NCBI RefSeq assembly: GCF_002205645.1
Contig: NZ_NIOF01000010.1
Location: forward strand, 1 to 64,000
Reading direction: 5' to 3'
DNA length: 64,000 nucleotides
Source of the DNA: Roseateles aquatilis
Lineage (GTDB): Bacteria > Pseudomonadota > Gammaproteobacteria > Burkholderiales > Burkholderiaceae_C
Shown: positions 53,492 to 62,988 of the stretch, piece after piece
Layout of the letters: every line of letters starts with the position of its first letter
How positions within the stretch are numbered: the first letter of the stretch is position 1
The notes under the pieces: generated by a model
The model's input: the letters and a program-made list of their open reading frames with translations, nothing else
What the model was told of the DNA's origin: nothing
The model's database searches: none
Program-made: the position numbers and the translations under genes

Positions 53492-55267
53492 TCAGACGTG
53501 CCGCACCTTGACCCGCGCGTGTTCGTTGATGCCCATCGCACCGAAGAACAGCGCCACCAGCCGATGCGCGTCCGTGAACACCACCGCCCGGTTCTCGCTG
53601 CGACGCGCCAGCACCCAGTTGAGCAGGTCGCCGGCGGCCATGAAGTCCAGCCGGATCAGCTTCGGGCAGGCGATCGTTACCAGCGACGCGCCGCCGAGCT
53701 GATCCGTCATCAGCTGCAGGGTCTCGCTGATGTCGCCGCTCAACTGGCCGGACAACTCCATCAACGCGGCGGTATTGAGCGCGTCGGTCATCGTCGATTC
53801 GAGGAACGCGATGCCGGTGTCCAGCGTCGAGGGTTGCACCGTTGATTGCGGCGAGCTGGTCGACAGCGCGTTGCCGCTGATGCGCAGGTGGCACTGCGCC
53901 TTTTCCCAGCTCGGCGGCGACACCTCGTAGGTGACGCAATAGTCGATCGCGACCTCGTCGAACTGGTCGGGGCGATTCGCCAGCCGCAGCGCTTCCAGCC
54001 GCAGCATCCAGATGACCGGATCCGCGTCGCGGCTGCCCACCGGCGCCTGGTCCTTCAGCACCTGGAAGAAATGGTCGCCGGACAGCCAGCGCAGGTCCAG
54101 CGCCTGCTGCGCCCAGGCGCGGAACAGCTCGCGCAGCCGCGCGCAGGCCTCGGCGTCGATCTGCTTGAGCGGCGCCCAGTCCAGCACCCATGGCATGGGC
54201 ATGTTCTCGCAGCGGGCGCGCATCTGGCTGACCGCCTCGACATCCAGATACTCCGGGCTGGTCCACGACACGCTGCTGGCGCGACCGCGCGGCGTGCGCT
54301 CCTGCTGCACCGCCTCGGCCACCAGCTTGGGCAGCGAGAACCATTGCGGCGAGGACAGGCCGAACTGCTGCGCGTAGTCGTTGGCCAGGTGTTCGAACTT
54401 GCCCTGCTGGCCGGTCGCCCGGTACAGGTCGAACAGCACCAGCCAGGTGTCCGCGTGCTCGTGGCGCGCGGCGCCGGCACGGGTCAGGTCGGCCAGGCTG
54501 CGTTCGCAGTGTTCGTAGTCGGCGTTGGCGAAGGCGATGACGGCCTCGTCCAGCTCGGCATCGTGCACGACCTCGCTGACCTCGACCTGCGGGTCGGCGA
54601 CACGGAAGCTCAGCGTCGGGATCGCGTGCTTGAGCTCGGGGATCGGCGCGGCGGCGGCCGACGACAACGGCGACATGCCGCCGCCCATCGTCGCCGCGGC
54701 GGGCGCGGGGGACAGGTCCAGCCGTTCCATCTCGCCTGGCGGCGCGTAGTCGGAGACCCGCGCGCCGACCTGGTCGGCCGGCTGCGTCATCGCGAAATTG
54801 ACCGGCCGTGTGCTGGTCTCGAAGAAACCGGGCGGGTGCTGGCCCTGCACCTGCGTCGGCGCGAACCCCTCGCCGACCATCTGCTGTTCGATCTGGTCGA
54901 TCTTGGATTTGACGCTGACGTCGTCGCGGCGGGCGCCCTGGATCTCGCTGATGCGGCCCAGTTCGTCGATGCCCGACGTGGCGTGGCCACCCAGCGCGGC
55001 GAGCTGCTCGGGCGTCAGGCCCTCGCGGCGGATCTTGCGCAGCATGTCGAGCTCGCGCTTGCGCACGAAGTCGTTGCGCCGCTTGCGCTCCACCATCGCC
55101 CGCAACTCCGCCTTGGCGGCATCAGCCTCGGGGTCGTCCTGGCGCGAATTGATCTCTGCCCAGTCGGTCGTCGGATTGGCGACGAAACGCGCCACCTTCC
55201 GGAAGAAGCTCTCGCCGTCTTTGCTGACGTCTTTGGGGTCGGACATGCTTGCGGGCACCTCGCTCAT
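53492..55267 (-). CDS. TPR-like/STAS-domain protein of unknown function
   Basis: This 591-residue cytosolic protein has several parts. A charged N-terminal region (about 20-110) contains RRNDFVRKRELDMLRKIRRE. A disordered linker follows, then a FimV-like TPR segment (about 235-310) with FANADYEHCERSLADL and DTWLVLFDLYRATGQQGKFE. A C-terminal STAS-like domain (about 500-590) has IRLDFMAAGDLLNWVLAR. No catalytic site is evident. It looks like a scaffold or regulator. ATG 55267 or 55246 could be the start. It is 31 bases downstream of dksA on the same strand. Confidence 0.72.
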   Translation of the reverse strand: MSEVPASMSDPKDVSKDGESFFRKVARFVANPTTDWAEINSRQDDPEADAAKAELRAMVERKRRNDFVRKRELDMLRKIRREGLTPEQLAALGGHATSGIDELGRISEIQGARRDDVSVKSKIDQIEQQMVGEGFAPTQVQGQHPPGFFETSTRPVNFAMTQPADQVGARVSDYAPPGEMERLDLSPAPAAATMGGGMSPLSSAAAAPIPELKHAIPTLSFRVADPQVEVSEVVHDAELDEAVIAFANADYEHCERSLADLTRAGAARHEHADTWLVLFDLYRATGQQGKFEHLANDYAQQFGLSSPQWFSLPKLVAEAVQQERTPRGRASSVSWTSPEYLDVEAVSQMRARCENMPMPWVLDWAPLKQIDAEACARLRELFRAWAQQALDLRWLSGDHFFQVLKDQAPVGSRDADPVIWMLRLEALRLANRPDQFDEVAIDYCVTYEVSPPSWEKAQCHLRISGNALSTSSPQSTVQPSTLDTGIAFLESTMTDALNTAALMELSGQLSGDISETLQLMTDQLGGASLVTIACPKLIRLDFMAAGDLLNWVLARRSENRAVVFTDAHRLVALFFGAMGINEHARVKVRHV

Positions 55268-55298
55268 CGCGGAAGGACGCGAAAGAAGGAACGGCGAC

Positions 55299-55940
55299 TC
55301 AGTCGCCGAACATCTTCTGTTTCAACTCGCGACGCTGCTGGGCTTCCAGCGACAGCGTGGCGGTCGGACGGGCGATCAGGCGACCCAGGCCGATCGGCTC
55401 GCCGGTCTCGTCGCAGTAACCGTACTCGCCGTTGTCCAGGCGGGACAGCGACTGCATGATCTTCTTCAGCAGCTTGCGCTCGCGGTCGCGGGTGCGCAGC
55501 TCCAGCGCGTGTTCTTCCTCGATCGTGGCGCGGTCGGCCGGATCGGGGACGATGGACGTGTCCTCGCGCAGATGTTCGGTGGTCTCGCCCGCGTTGGACA
55601 GGATGTCTTCCTTGAGCTGCGTCAGCTTGGCGCGGAAGAACTCCACTTGCTTGTCATTCATGTACTCGCCGTCCGGCATGGCCAGCACTTCGGCATCGGT
55701 GAGTTCGGCACCAGGCTTGGTCTTCCAGGCAGAGGCGAGTTTGGGATCGGGCTTCACGGCAGGGCGGCTATTCTGGTTCGAGGTTGAAGTCGGGGTCGAG
55801 TGCCGGACAGGACTGTCTGGCGCAGCGACCGTGCTGTCTGGCGCGTCCGCGTCGACGGGGGTGTCCGCCGGGGATGCAGCCTTCGCGGCCTTGGCGGATG
55901 CCTTCGGCGCGGCGGTCTTGGAGGCCGGTGTCTTGCTCAC
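55299..55940 (-). CDS. dksA: RNA polymerase-binding factor DksA (single-Cys type)
   Basis: This 213-residue protein binds the RNA polymerase secondary channel and works with ppGpp. A long Ala/Pro/Lys-rich N-terminal tail (1-65) precedes the DksA core, with the coiled coil around EFFRAKLTQLKEDIL and the tip D-x-x-D/A region DPADRATIEEEHALELR. The zinc-finger region YGYCDETGEPIGLGRL keeps only one of four cysteines, so it should not need zinc. GTG 55940 is favoured because AGGAG lies 7 bases upstream; GTG 55946 is too close to it. Confidence 0.93.
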   Translation of the reverse strand: MSKTPASKTAAPKASAKAAKAASPADTPVDADAPDSTVAAPDSPVRHSTPTSTSNQNSRPAVKPDPKLASAWKTKPGAELTDAEVLAMPDGEYMNDKQVEFFRAKLTQLKEDILSNAGETTEHLREDTSIVPDPADRATIEEEHALELRTRDRERKLLKKIMQSLSRLDNGEYGYCDETGEPIGLGRLIARPTATLSLEAQQRRELKQKMFGD

Positions 55941-56076
55941 GTTCACTCTCCTAGCGGCTCGTTATACCTGCTTGCGGTGCGGGGCCGGAGCTCCTCACCG
56001 GATGCGCAAGGGCCTGGTTCGGGCGCGGCGGATTGTAGCCACCTCCAGCGCACCCTCCTGGTCAGCGAGTGTGGCA

Positions 56077-57174
56077 CTAAGCCAGGCACCCTTCCAGCCC
56101 CTGCAACAGGATGTCCTTCGGCAGATCGATGCCGATGAACACCATCTTGCTGACCTTCTTCTCTCCGGGCATCCATTTCGGGCCCAGGTCCGAGCCCATC
56201 AGTTGGTGCACGCCCTGGAAGATCACCTTCTTGTCGGTGCCGTTCATGTTCAGCACGCCCTTGTAGCGCAGCATCTTCGGGCCGTACACCTGCACGATCG
56301 CGCCCAGGAAGTCTTCCAGCTTGGCCGGATTGAAGGGACGCTCCGACCGGAACACGAAGGACTTCACGTCATCGTCATGATGGTGGTGGTGCGGGTGGTC
56401 GCAGTGCTCGCCGGGCGCGTGGTCGTGGCCCTCGTGGCCGTGATCGTGACCATGGTCATGTCCGTGGTCGTGGTCATGATCGTCGGCGTTCAGGAACGCG
56501 GGGTCGATCTCCAGCTTGGCGTTCAGGTTGAAGCCGCGCAGGTCGAAGACGTCCTTGATCGGCACCTCGCCGAAGTGCACGCGCTGTTGCGGCGCGCGCG
56601 GGTTCATGTGCTTGAGGCGGTGCGACAGCGCGTCCACGGCGTCGGCGTCCACCAGGTCGGTCTTGCTCAGGAACAGCTGGTCGGCGAAGCCCACCTGCCG
56701 GCGCGCCTCCTGGCGCGTGTCGAGCTGCTCGTTCGCGTGTTTGGCGTCGACCAGCGTCAGGATCGAGTCCAGCAGGAAGGTCTCCGCGATCTCGTCGTCC
56801 ATGAAGAAGGTCTGCGCGACGGGGCCCGGATCGGCCAGGCCGGTGGTCTCGATGACGACACGCTCGAAGTCCAGCTCGCCCTTGCGGCGGCGGGCGGCCA
56901 GGTCGGCCAGCGTGGTGCGCAGGTCCTCGCGGATGGAGCAGCAGACGCAGCCGTTGCTGAGCTGGATGATCTGCTCGTTGGTCTCGCTGACGAGGATGTC
57001 GTTGTCGATGTTCTCCTCTCCGAACTCGTTCTCGATGACCGCGATCTTCTGGCCATGCGTTTCGGTCAGCACGCGCTTGAGCAGCGTGGTCTTGCCCGAG
57101 CCCAGGAAGCCGGTGAGGATGGTGGCGGGGATCAGGCCCGGGGCGGCCGCGGCGGTGTCAGGGGCGGTGGACAT
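56077..57174 (-). CDS. COG0523 (CobW/YjiA) metal-chaperone GTPase
   Basis: This 365-residue GTPase has Walker A GFLGSGKTT, the metal site GCVCC (CxCC), the switch ETTGLADPG and SKTD as the base-specificity motif. Between the GTPase and the C-terminal CobW_C domain is a His/Asp-rich stretch (about 230-270, HDHDHGHDHGHDHGH type) that should bind Zn or Ni. ATG 57174 was chosen as the start nearest the conserved core. It lies upstream of dksA on the same strand, and is divergent from corC. A role in zinc distribution is likely. Confidence 0.9.
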   Translation of the reverse strand: MSTAPDTAAAAPGLIPATILTGFLGSGKTTLLKRVLTETHGQKIAVIENEFGEENIDNDILVSETNEQIIQLSNGCVCCSIREDLRTTLADLAARRRKGELDFERVVIETTGLADPGPVAQTFFMDDEIAETFLLDSILTLVDAKHANEQLDTRQEARRQVGFADQLFLSKTDLVDADAVDALSHRLKHMNPRAPQQRVHFGEVPIKDVFDLRGFNLNAKLEIDPAFLNADDHDHDHGHDHGHDHGHEGHDHAPGEHCDHPHHHHHDDDVKSFVFRSERPFNPAKLEDFLGAIVQVYGPKMLRYKGVLNMNGTDKKVIFQGVHQLMGSDLGPKWMPGEKKVSKMVFIGIDLPKDILLQGLEGCLA

Positions 57175-57301
57175 GGTCGATGACTCGATGACGGATGGTG
57201 AAGGCAAGGGCCCAGAACCTGGGGGCGGATGACTGTGTTTCAAGCGAATGTCAATGTCAATCGGTTATTCTGGCGGCTTCTCCACGACGGCACACACCAC
57301 A

Positions 57302-58192
57302 GTGTCTGAACCCCAGCCTAGTCGGCCCGCCAAGCATGGCGGGCGCGGCAACGATCATCGCGGTCTGCTCGACCGCGTCCTCGAATTCCTCCATCCCGGC
57401 CCCGATTCGACCAGCGAGCTGATCGAGACGCTGGCCGAGGCCGAAGAGCGCGACCTGATCGCGCCCGAGTCGCGCCAGATGCTCGAAGGCGTGCTGCGCA
57501 TGGCCGAGCTCAGCGCCGGCGACGTCATGGTCGCCGCCCCGCGCATGGACCTGCTGGACATCCAGTCCACCACGGACGAACTGCTCGGCGCCGTCATCGA
57601 CACCGGTCACTCGCGTTTCCCGGTCTACGACGGCCAGCGGGACAACATCATCGGCATCCTCCTGGCCAAGGATCTGCTCAAGCTGCAGCGCGCGCCGGAG
57701 CTGAATGTGCGCGCCCTCCTGCGCCCGGCAGTTTTCGTGCCCGAGAGCAAGGGCCTGAACGAATTGCTGCGGGATTTCCGCTCCAACCGCAATCACCTGG
57801 CCATCGTCATCGACGAGTTCGGCAACACCGCCGGTCTGATCACGATCGAGGACGTGCTGGAGGAGATCGTCGGCGAGATCGAGGATGAATTCGACGTCGA
57901 CGTCGGCGACGGCGACGCCGGCATCTACACGCTGGCGGACGGCAGCTACCGCGTCGCTGGCGATGCCGACATCGACGCGGTCAATGACGCCTTCGGGCTG
58001 AAGCTGTCCGACGCCGACTTCGACACCATCGGCGGCATGGTCGCGCACGAGCACGGCCGCGTGCCGCGCCGCGGCGAGACGGTCGAGATCGCCGGCCTGC
58101 GTTTCGCGGTGATGATCAACCGCGGCGGCGCGGTGCGCTGGTTCAAGGTGACCCGCACCCCGGCGTCCGAGGCCGACGAACTCAGCGGCTGA
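57302..58192 (+). CDS. corC: HlyC/CorC-family CBS-domain protein
   Basis: This 296-residue cytosolic protein has two CBS domains (about residues 65-185: VMVAAPRMDLLDI to GNTAGLITIEDVLEEIVGEI) and a CorC_HlyC C-terminal domain (about 205-290). The family acts in Mg2+/Co2+ handling. GTG 57302 gives the usual N-terminus (SEPQPSRPAKHGG) and length of E. coli CorC (292). An ATG at 57248 would add 18 residues and run over a promoter-like TATTCT at 57266. Its stop overlaps the lnt start (TGATG). Confidence 0.88.
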   Translation: MSEPQPSRPAKHGGRGNDHRGLLDRVLEFLHPGPDSTSELIETLAEAEERDLIAPESRQMLEGVLRMAELSAGDVMVAAPRMDLLDIQSTTDELLGAVIDTGHSRFPVYDGQRDNIIGILLAKDLLKLQRAPELNVRALLRPAVFVPESKGLNELLRDFRSNRNHLAIVIDEFGNTAGLITIEDVLEEIVGEIEDEFDVDVGDGDAGIYTLADGSYRVAGDADIDAVNDAFGLKLSDADFDTIGGMVAHEHGRVPRRGETVEIAGLRFAVMINRGGAVRWFKVTRTPASEADELSG

Positions 58193-59703
58193 TGCGGACG
58201 GCGCTCCGTCCCCTGTCGCGTCCTCTATCGCGCCACCCGGCGCTGGCGCTGGTCGTCGGCGCGTTGCACACCGCGTCCTTCGCGCCCAGTCCCGCCTGGT
58301 GGCTGCAACCGCTGGCGCTGGCCTGGCTGTTCTGGGCCTGCCTGGACGAGGGCGTGCGCCCGCGCCGCGCGGCGCTGACCGGCGCGCTGTTCGGCGTCGG
58401 CTGGCTGGCCTCGGGGCTCTGGTGGCTCTACATCAGCATGCACGACTTCGGGCATCTGCCCGCGGTCGTGTCGGCGCTGGCGGTGCTGCTGCTGGCGCTG
58501 TTCCTGTCCCTGTACTACGCGGCGGCGATGGGCCTCGCGGCGCGGATCGCGGCGTCGACCTCCCCGATGCGCCGCGCGCTGGCCCTCGCCGGGGCGTGGC
58601 TGGCGGCCGAGCTGGCCCGCGCCACGCTGCTCACCGGCTTTCCCTGGATCGCCAGCGGATACGCCCATGCCCAGGGCCCGTTGGCGGTCTTCGCGCCCTA
58701 CGTCGGCGTCTACGGCATCGCCGCGCTGGCGGCGTTGCTGGCCGCCGCGCTGGCGACGCGGCGCTGGGCGCTGCTGGGCGCGCTGGTCGTCGCGGTGGGC
58801 GCCGGGCAATTCCTGCCGCATGAGTTCACCCGATCGACCGGCACGCTGGCGGTCTCGCTGGTGCAGCCCAACATCCCGCAGGACCAGAAATTCGACCGCG
58901 ACCTGTTCAATGACAACCTCGACCAGCTCACCTCGCTGATCGAGTCGGCCCGCGGCCAGATCGTCATCACGCCGGAGTCCGTCCTGCCGCTGCCGCTCGC
59001 CTACCTGGACGACGACCATGTCCAGCGCCTGCAGCGCAACGCCGCCGCGCGCCCGCTGCTGCTGGGCACCTTCCTGGGCAACGAGCGCGACGGCTTCGTG
59101 AACTCGCTGGCCTCGCTGGGCCTGCCGACGCCCTACGACTACGGCAAGCGGCATCTGCTGCCCTTCGGGGAGTTCATCCCGCCCGGCTTCCACTGGTTCG
59201 TCAGGGCCATGAACATCCCGATGGACGACCAGGCGAGCGGGCAGCACCAGCGCGCGCTCGCCTTCGCCGGCCAGCGCCTGCGGCCGCTGATCTGCTACGA
59301 GGATCTGTTCGGCGAGGACTTCGTCGCCAGCGCGCTCGACGACGGCGAGCCGGCCGCGACGGTGCTCGTCAACGCCAGCAACCTGGCCTGGTTCGGGCCT
59401 CGCATGGTGCAGGACCAGCACCTGCAGTTCTCGCAGATGCGGGCGCTGGAGTTCCAGCGGCCCATCGTCCGCGCGACCAACACCGGCGCGACCGCGCAGG
59501 TCGATCACCGCGGCCGGGTCGTCGCGCGCCTGCCCGCGGAGCAGGCCGGCGTGCTGGAGGTCACCGTCGACGGTCGCGCCGGCGTCACGCCGTATGCGCG
59601 CTGGCTGTCGACGCTGGGCCTGTGGCCCTTGTGGGCGTTGGCGGCGCTGCTCGTGCTGCCGGCGCTGACGCGGCGCGGCGGCCCCGGCCGGGGTCAGGGC
59701 TGA
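58192..59703 (+). CDS. lnt: Apolipoprotein N-acyltransferase
   Basis: This 503-residue inner-membrane enzyme adds the third acyl chain to lipoproteins. About seven transmembrane segments occupy residues 15-210, and one more lies at the C-terminus. The nitrilase-like domain holds the catalytic triad Glu262 (ITPESVLPL), Lys319 ([12 protein letters not shown]) and Cys368 (LICYEDLFG). It starts one base inside the corC stop, so the two are translationally coupled. This order is conserved in Burkholderiales. Confidence 0.95.
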   Translation: MRTALRPLSRPLSRHPALALVVGALHTASFAPSPAWWLQPLALAWLFWACLDEGVRPRRAALTGALFGVGWLASGLWWLYISMHDFGHLPAVVSALAVLLLALFLSLYYAAAMGLAARIAASTSPMRRALALAGAWLAAELARATLLTGFPWIASGYAHAQGPLAVFAPYVGVYGIAALAALLAAALATRRWALLGALVVAVGAGQFLPHEFTRSTGTLAVSLVQPNIPQDQKFDRDLFNDNLDQLTSLIESARGQIVITPESVLPLPLAYLDDDHVQRLQRNAAARPLLLGTFLGNERDGFVNSLASLGLPTPYDYGKRHLLPFGEFIPPGFHWFVRAMNIPMDDQASGQHQRALAFAGQRLRPLICYEDLFGEDFVASALDDGEPAATVLVNASNLAWFGPRMVQDQHLQFSQMRALEFQRPIVRATNTGATAQVDHRGRVVARLPAEQAGVLEVTVDGRAGVTPYARWLSTLGLWPLWALAALLVLPALTRRGGPGRGQG

Positions 59704-59812
59704 AGCCTTTCGCGGGCCGTCGCCGCGCGGCCTCGACGGCGGCCTGCGCGGCGTGCCAGGACACATAGAATCGGTCGGTTTTCCCCAACCCCGCCCCGAG
59801 GCCCGACGCCCC

Positions 59813-60784
59813 ATGCTGACTTTCCAGCAATTGATCCTTCGCCTGCAGGAATACTGGTCCAAGCAAGGCTGCGCACTGCTGCAGCCCTACGACATGGAAG
59901 TCGGCGCCGGTACCAGCCACACCGCGACGTTCCTGCGCGCGCTTGGCCCGGAGCCCTGGAAGGCCGCCTACGTCCAGCCCAGCCGCCGCCCCAAGGACGG
60001 CCGCTACGGCGAGAACCCGAATCGCCTGCAGCACTATTACCAGTTCCAGGTCGTGCTCAAGCCGGCGCCGGCCAACATCCTGGAGCTGTACCTGGGCTCG
60101 CTGGAGGCGCTGGGCTTCGACCTGAAGAAGAACGACGTGCGCTTCGTCGAGGACGACTGGGAGAACCCCACCCTCGGCTGCTGGGGCCTGGGCTGGGAGG
60201 TCTGGCTCAACGGCATGGAGGTGACGCAGTTCACCTACTTCCAGCAGGTCGGCGGCATCGACTGCAAGCCCATCACCGGCGAGATCACCTACGGCCTGGA
60301 ACGCCTGGCGATGTACCTGCAAGGCAAGGAGTCCGTGTACGACCTGGTCTACGCGGACGGCCTGACCTACGGCGACGTGTTCCACCAGAACGAGGTCGAG
60401 CAGTCGACCTACAACTTCGAGCACAGCGACGTCGACTTCCTGCTGCAGGCCTTCGCCGCGCACGAGAAGCAGTCCAAGCACCTGATGGACTCGCAACTGG
60501 CGCTGCCCGCCTACGAGCAACTGCTCAAGGCCGGCCACACCTTCAACCTGCTGGACGCGCGCGGCGCGATCAGCGTGACCGAGCGCGCCGCCTACATCGG
60601 CCGCATCCGCAACCTGGCTCGCGCCGTCGCGCAGGCTTACGTGGACAGCCGCGCGCGGCTCGGTTTCCCGATGGCCCCGAAGGACTGGGCCGACGAGGTG
60701 ATCGCGCAGATCGAGAAGAAGAACGCCGGCAAGGTGGAGAAGGCCGTCGCGGCCGATCCGGCCGACAAGAAGGCCGCCGCCTGA
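59813..60784 (+). CDS. glyQ: Glycyl-tRNA synthetase alpha subunit
   Basis: This 323-residue catalytic subunit of the alpha2beta2 enzyme makes glycyl-adenylate and charges tRNA-Gly together with GlyS. The opening [14 protein letters not shown], the region [20 protein letters not shown] and [22 protein letters not shown] are typical. ATG 59813 fits the family N-terminus; a longer frame from 59753 does not. A Lys/Ala-rich tail ends the protein. glyS follows after 25 bases. Confidence 0.97.
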   Translation: MLTFQQLILRLQEYWSKQGCALLQPYDMEVGAGTSHTATFLRALGPEPWKAAYVQPSRRPKDGRYGENPNRLQHYYQFQVVLKPAPANILELYLGSLEALGFDLKKNDVRFVEDDWENPTLGCWGLGWEVWLNGMEVTQFTYFQQVGGIDCKPITGEITYGLERLAMYLQGKESVYDLVYADGLTYGDVFHQNEVEQSTYNFEHSDVDFLLQAFAAHEKQSKHLMDSQLALPAYEQLLKAGHTFNLLDARGAISVTERAAYIGRIRNLARAVAQAYVDSRARLGFPMAPKDWADEVIAQIEKKNAGKVEKAVAADPADKKAAA

Positions 60785-60809
60785 AGCCCGAGCCGAGGAA
60801 ATCATCCCC

Positions 60810-62951
60810 ATGACCACGAAGAATCTTCTCGTCGAATTGTTTGTCGAGGAATTGCCGCCCAAGGCGCTGAAGAAGCTGGGCGAGGCCTTCTCGTCCGTGC
60901 TGGCCGACAGCCTGAAGGCGCAAGGTCTGGCCGCCGCCGACGCGGCGGTGACCGCGTTCGCGACGCCGCGCCGGCTTGCCGTGCACGTCGCCGACGTGGC
61001 GGCCAAGGCCGCGGACCGCGCGGTGCAGCAGAAGCTGATGCCGGTGAGCGTCGCGCTGGACGCCGCGGGCAACGCCACGCCCGCGCTGCTGAAGAAACTG
61101 GCCGCGGCGGGCGTTGACGCCTCGGTCGTGCCCAGCCTGAAGCGCGCCCCGGACGGCAAGGCCGAGGCACTGTTCCTGGACACCGTCGTGGCCGGCGTGT
61201 CGCTGCGCGACGGCCTGCAGAAGGCGCTGGACGAGGCGCTGGGCAAGCTGCCCATTCCCAAGGTCATGACCTACCAACTGGCCGACGGCTGGAGCGACGT
61301 CAAGTTCGTCCGCCCGGCCCACGGCCTGGTGGCGCTGCACGGCGACGACGTCGTCGAGCTGACCGCGCTGGGCCTGACGTCGGGCCGCGCGACGCGCGGC
61401 CATCGCTTCGAGGCCAAGGTCGACACGATCACGCTGAAGAGCGCCGACACCTACGAGCAGCAGCTGCGCGAAGAGGGCGCGGTCATCGCGTCCTTCGAGC
61501 AGCGCCGCGCCGAGATCGTCCGCCAGCTGCAGGCGAAGGCCGCGCCGCTGGGCCTGACGCCCATCGACGCGCCCGAGCTGCTGGACGAGGTCAACGCGCT
61601 GGTCGAGCTGCCGAACGTGCTGTCGTGCCAGTTCGAACCCGAATTCCTCGCCGTCCCGCAGGAATGCCTGATCCTGACGATGAAGGCCAACCAGAAGTAC
61701 TTCCCGCTGCTGGACGGCCACGGCAAGCTGACGCACCGCTTCCTGGTCGTCAGCAACGTGCATCCGGACGACGCGTCCAAGGTCGTCGAGGGCAACGAGC
61801 GCGTCGTGCGACCGCGTCTGGCCGACGCGAAGTTCTTCTTCGACCAGGACCGCAAGAAGACGCTGGCCTCGCGCGTCGAGGGCCTGGGCAAGGTCGTCTA
61901 TCACGGCAAGCTCGGCAGCCAGGGCGACCGCGCCGAGCGCGTGCGCGCGATCGCGCACGGCATCGTCAACCAGCTGCGCATGGCGCAGCACCCCTACACG
62001 GTCGAGGCCAAGGACGAGTACGACGTGCTCGACAGCAAGGCGCAGGAAGCCGCGCGCCTGGCCAAGGCCGACCTGCTGACCGACATGGTGGGCGAGTTCC
62101 CCGAGCTGCAGGGCATCATGGGCGGCTACTACGCCCGCCACGAGGGCCTGCGCGACGGCGTCGCCAAGGCGATCGAGGACCATTACAAGCCGCGCTTCGC
62201 CGGCGACGCGCTGCCGCGCAACCACACCGGCACCGTCGTGGCGCTGGCGGACAAGCTGGAGACGCTGGTCGGCCTGTTCGGCATCGGCCAACTGCCCACC
62301 GGCGACAAGGACCCCTTCGCGCTGCGCCGCCATGCGCTGGGGGTGATCCGCATCCTGGTCGAGAACCGCATGCACCTGGACCTGCCCGCGCTGATCCAGG
62401 CCGCGCTGCCGGCCTTCGGCGAGCTGATCCAGGACCCGACCGCGGCGTTGCTCGGCTTCTTCGCCGACCGCCTCGCGGTCAGCCTGCGCGACCAGGGCTA
62501 CAGCGCCCAGGAAGTCGACGCGGTGCTGGCGCTGAACCCGGCGCGGCTGGGCGACGTGCCGCGCCGCCTGGAGGCGGTGCGCGCCTTCGCGGCGCTGCCC
62601 GAATCGGCCTCGCTGGCCGCGGCTAACAAGCGCGTGGGCAACATCCTCAAGAAGATCGAGGGCGAACTGCCGACGGACGTGAGCCCGGCGCTGCTGACCG
62701 AGGCCGCGGAGAAGGCGCTGGCCGACGCGCTGGCCGGCGTGAAGCCGCAGGCCGACGCGCTCTTCGAGCAGCACGACTACGCCGGCTCGCTGAAGGCGCT
62801 GGCCGCATTGAAGGCGCCGGTGGACGCGTTCTTCGACGACGTGATGGTCAACGCCGAGGATCCGGCGCTGCGCGCGAATCGCCAGGCGCTGCTCAAGCAG
62901 CTGCACGAGGCGATGAACCGCGTGGCCGACCTGTCGCGCCTGGCCGCCTGA
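60810..62951 (+). CDS. glyS: Glycyl-tRNA synthetase beta subunit
   Basis: This 713-residue tRNA-binding subunit begins NLLVELFVEELPPKALKKL, as in other GlyS proteins. It contains an HD-like region and a C-terminal DALR-type anticodon-binding domain (about 600-700). It follows glyQ by 25 bases, with a GAGGAAATC leader. The arrangement is the standard two-subunit bacterial type. Confidence 0.97.
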   Translation: MTTKNLLVELFVEELPPKALKKLGEAFSSVLADSLKAQGLAAADAAVTAFATPRRLAVHVADVAAKAADRAVQQKLMPVSVALDAAGNATPALLKKLAAAGVDASVVPSLKRAPDGKAEALFLDTVVAGVSLRDGLQKALDEALGKLPIPKVMTYQLADGWSDVKFVRPAHGLVALHGDDVVELTALGLTSGRATRGHRFEAKVDTITLKSADTYEQQLREEGAVIASFEQRRAEIVRQLQAKAAPLGLTPIDAPELLDEVNALVELPNVLSCQFEPEFLAVPQECLILTMKANQKYFPLLDGHGKLTHRFLVVSNVHPDDASKVVEGNERVVRPRLADAKFFFDQDRKKTLASRVEGLGKVVYHGKLGSQGDRAERVRAIAHGIVNQLRMAQHPYTVEAKDEYDVLDSKAQEAARLAKADLLTDMVGEFPELQGIMGGYYARHEGLRDGVAKAIEDHYKPRFAGDALPRNHTGTVVALADKLETLVGLFGIGQLPTGDKDPFALRRHALGVIRILVENRMHLDLPALIQAALPAFGELIQDPTAALLGFFADRLAVSLRDQGYSAQEVDAVLALNPARLGDVPRRLEAVRAFAALPESASLAAANKRVGNILKKIEGELPTDVSPALLTEAAEKALADALAGVKPQADALFEQHDYAGSLKALAALKAPVDAFFDDVMVNAEDPALRANRQALLKQLHEAMNRVADLSRLAA

Positions 62952-62988
62952 TCCCGGCCCGACCGCATCCTTTCACCCGGAGACCACC

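Noticed and set aside
57248-57301. Upstream ATG start for corC
   Set aside because: The added 18 residues are Ser/Gly/Thr-rich, unlike CorC N-termini, and the stretch contains a promoter-like TATTCT. GTG 57302 fits family length better.
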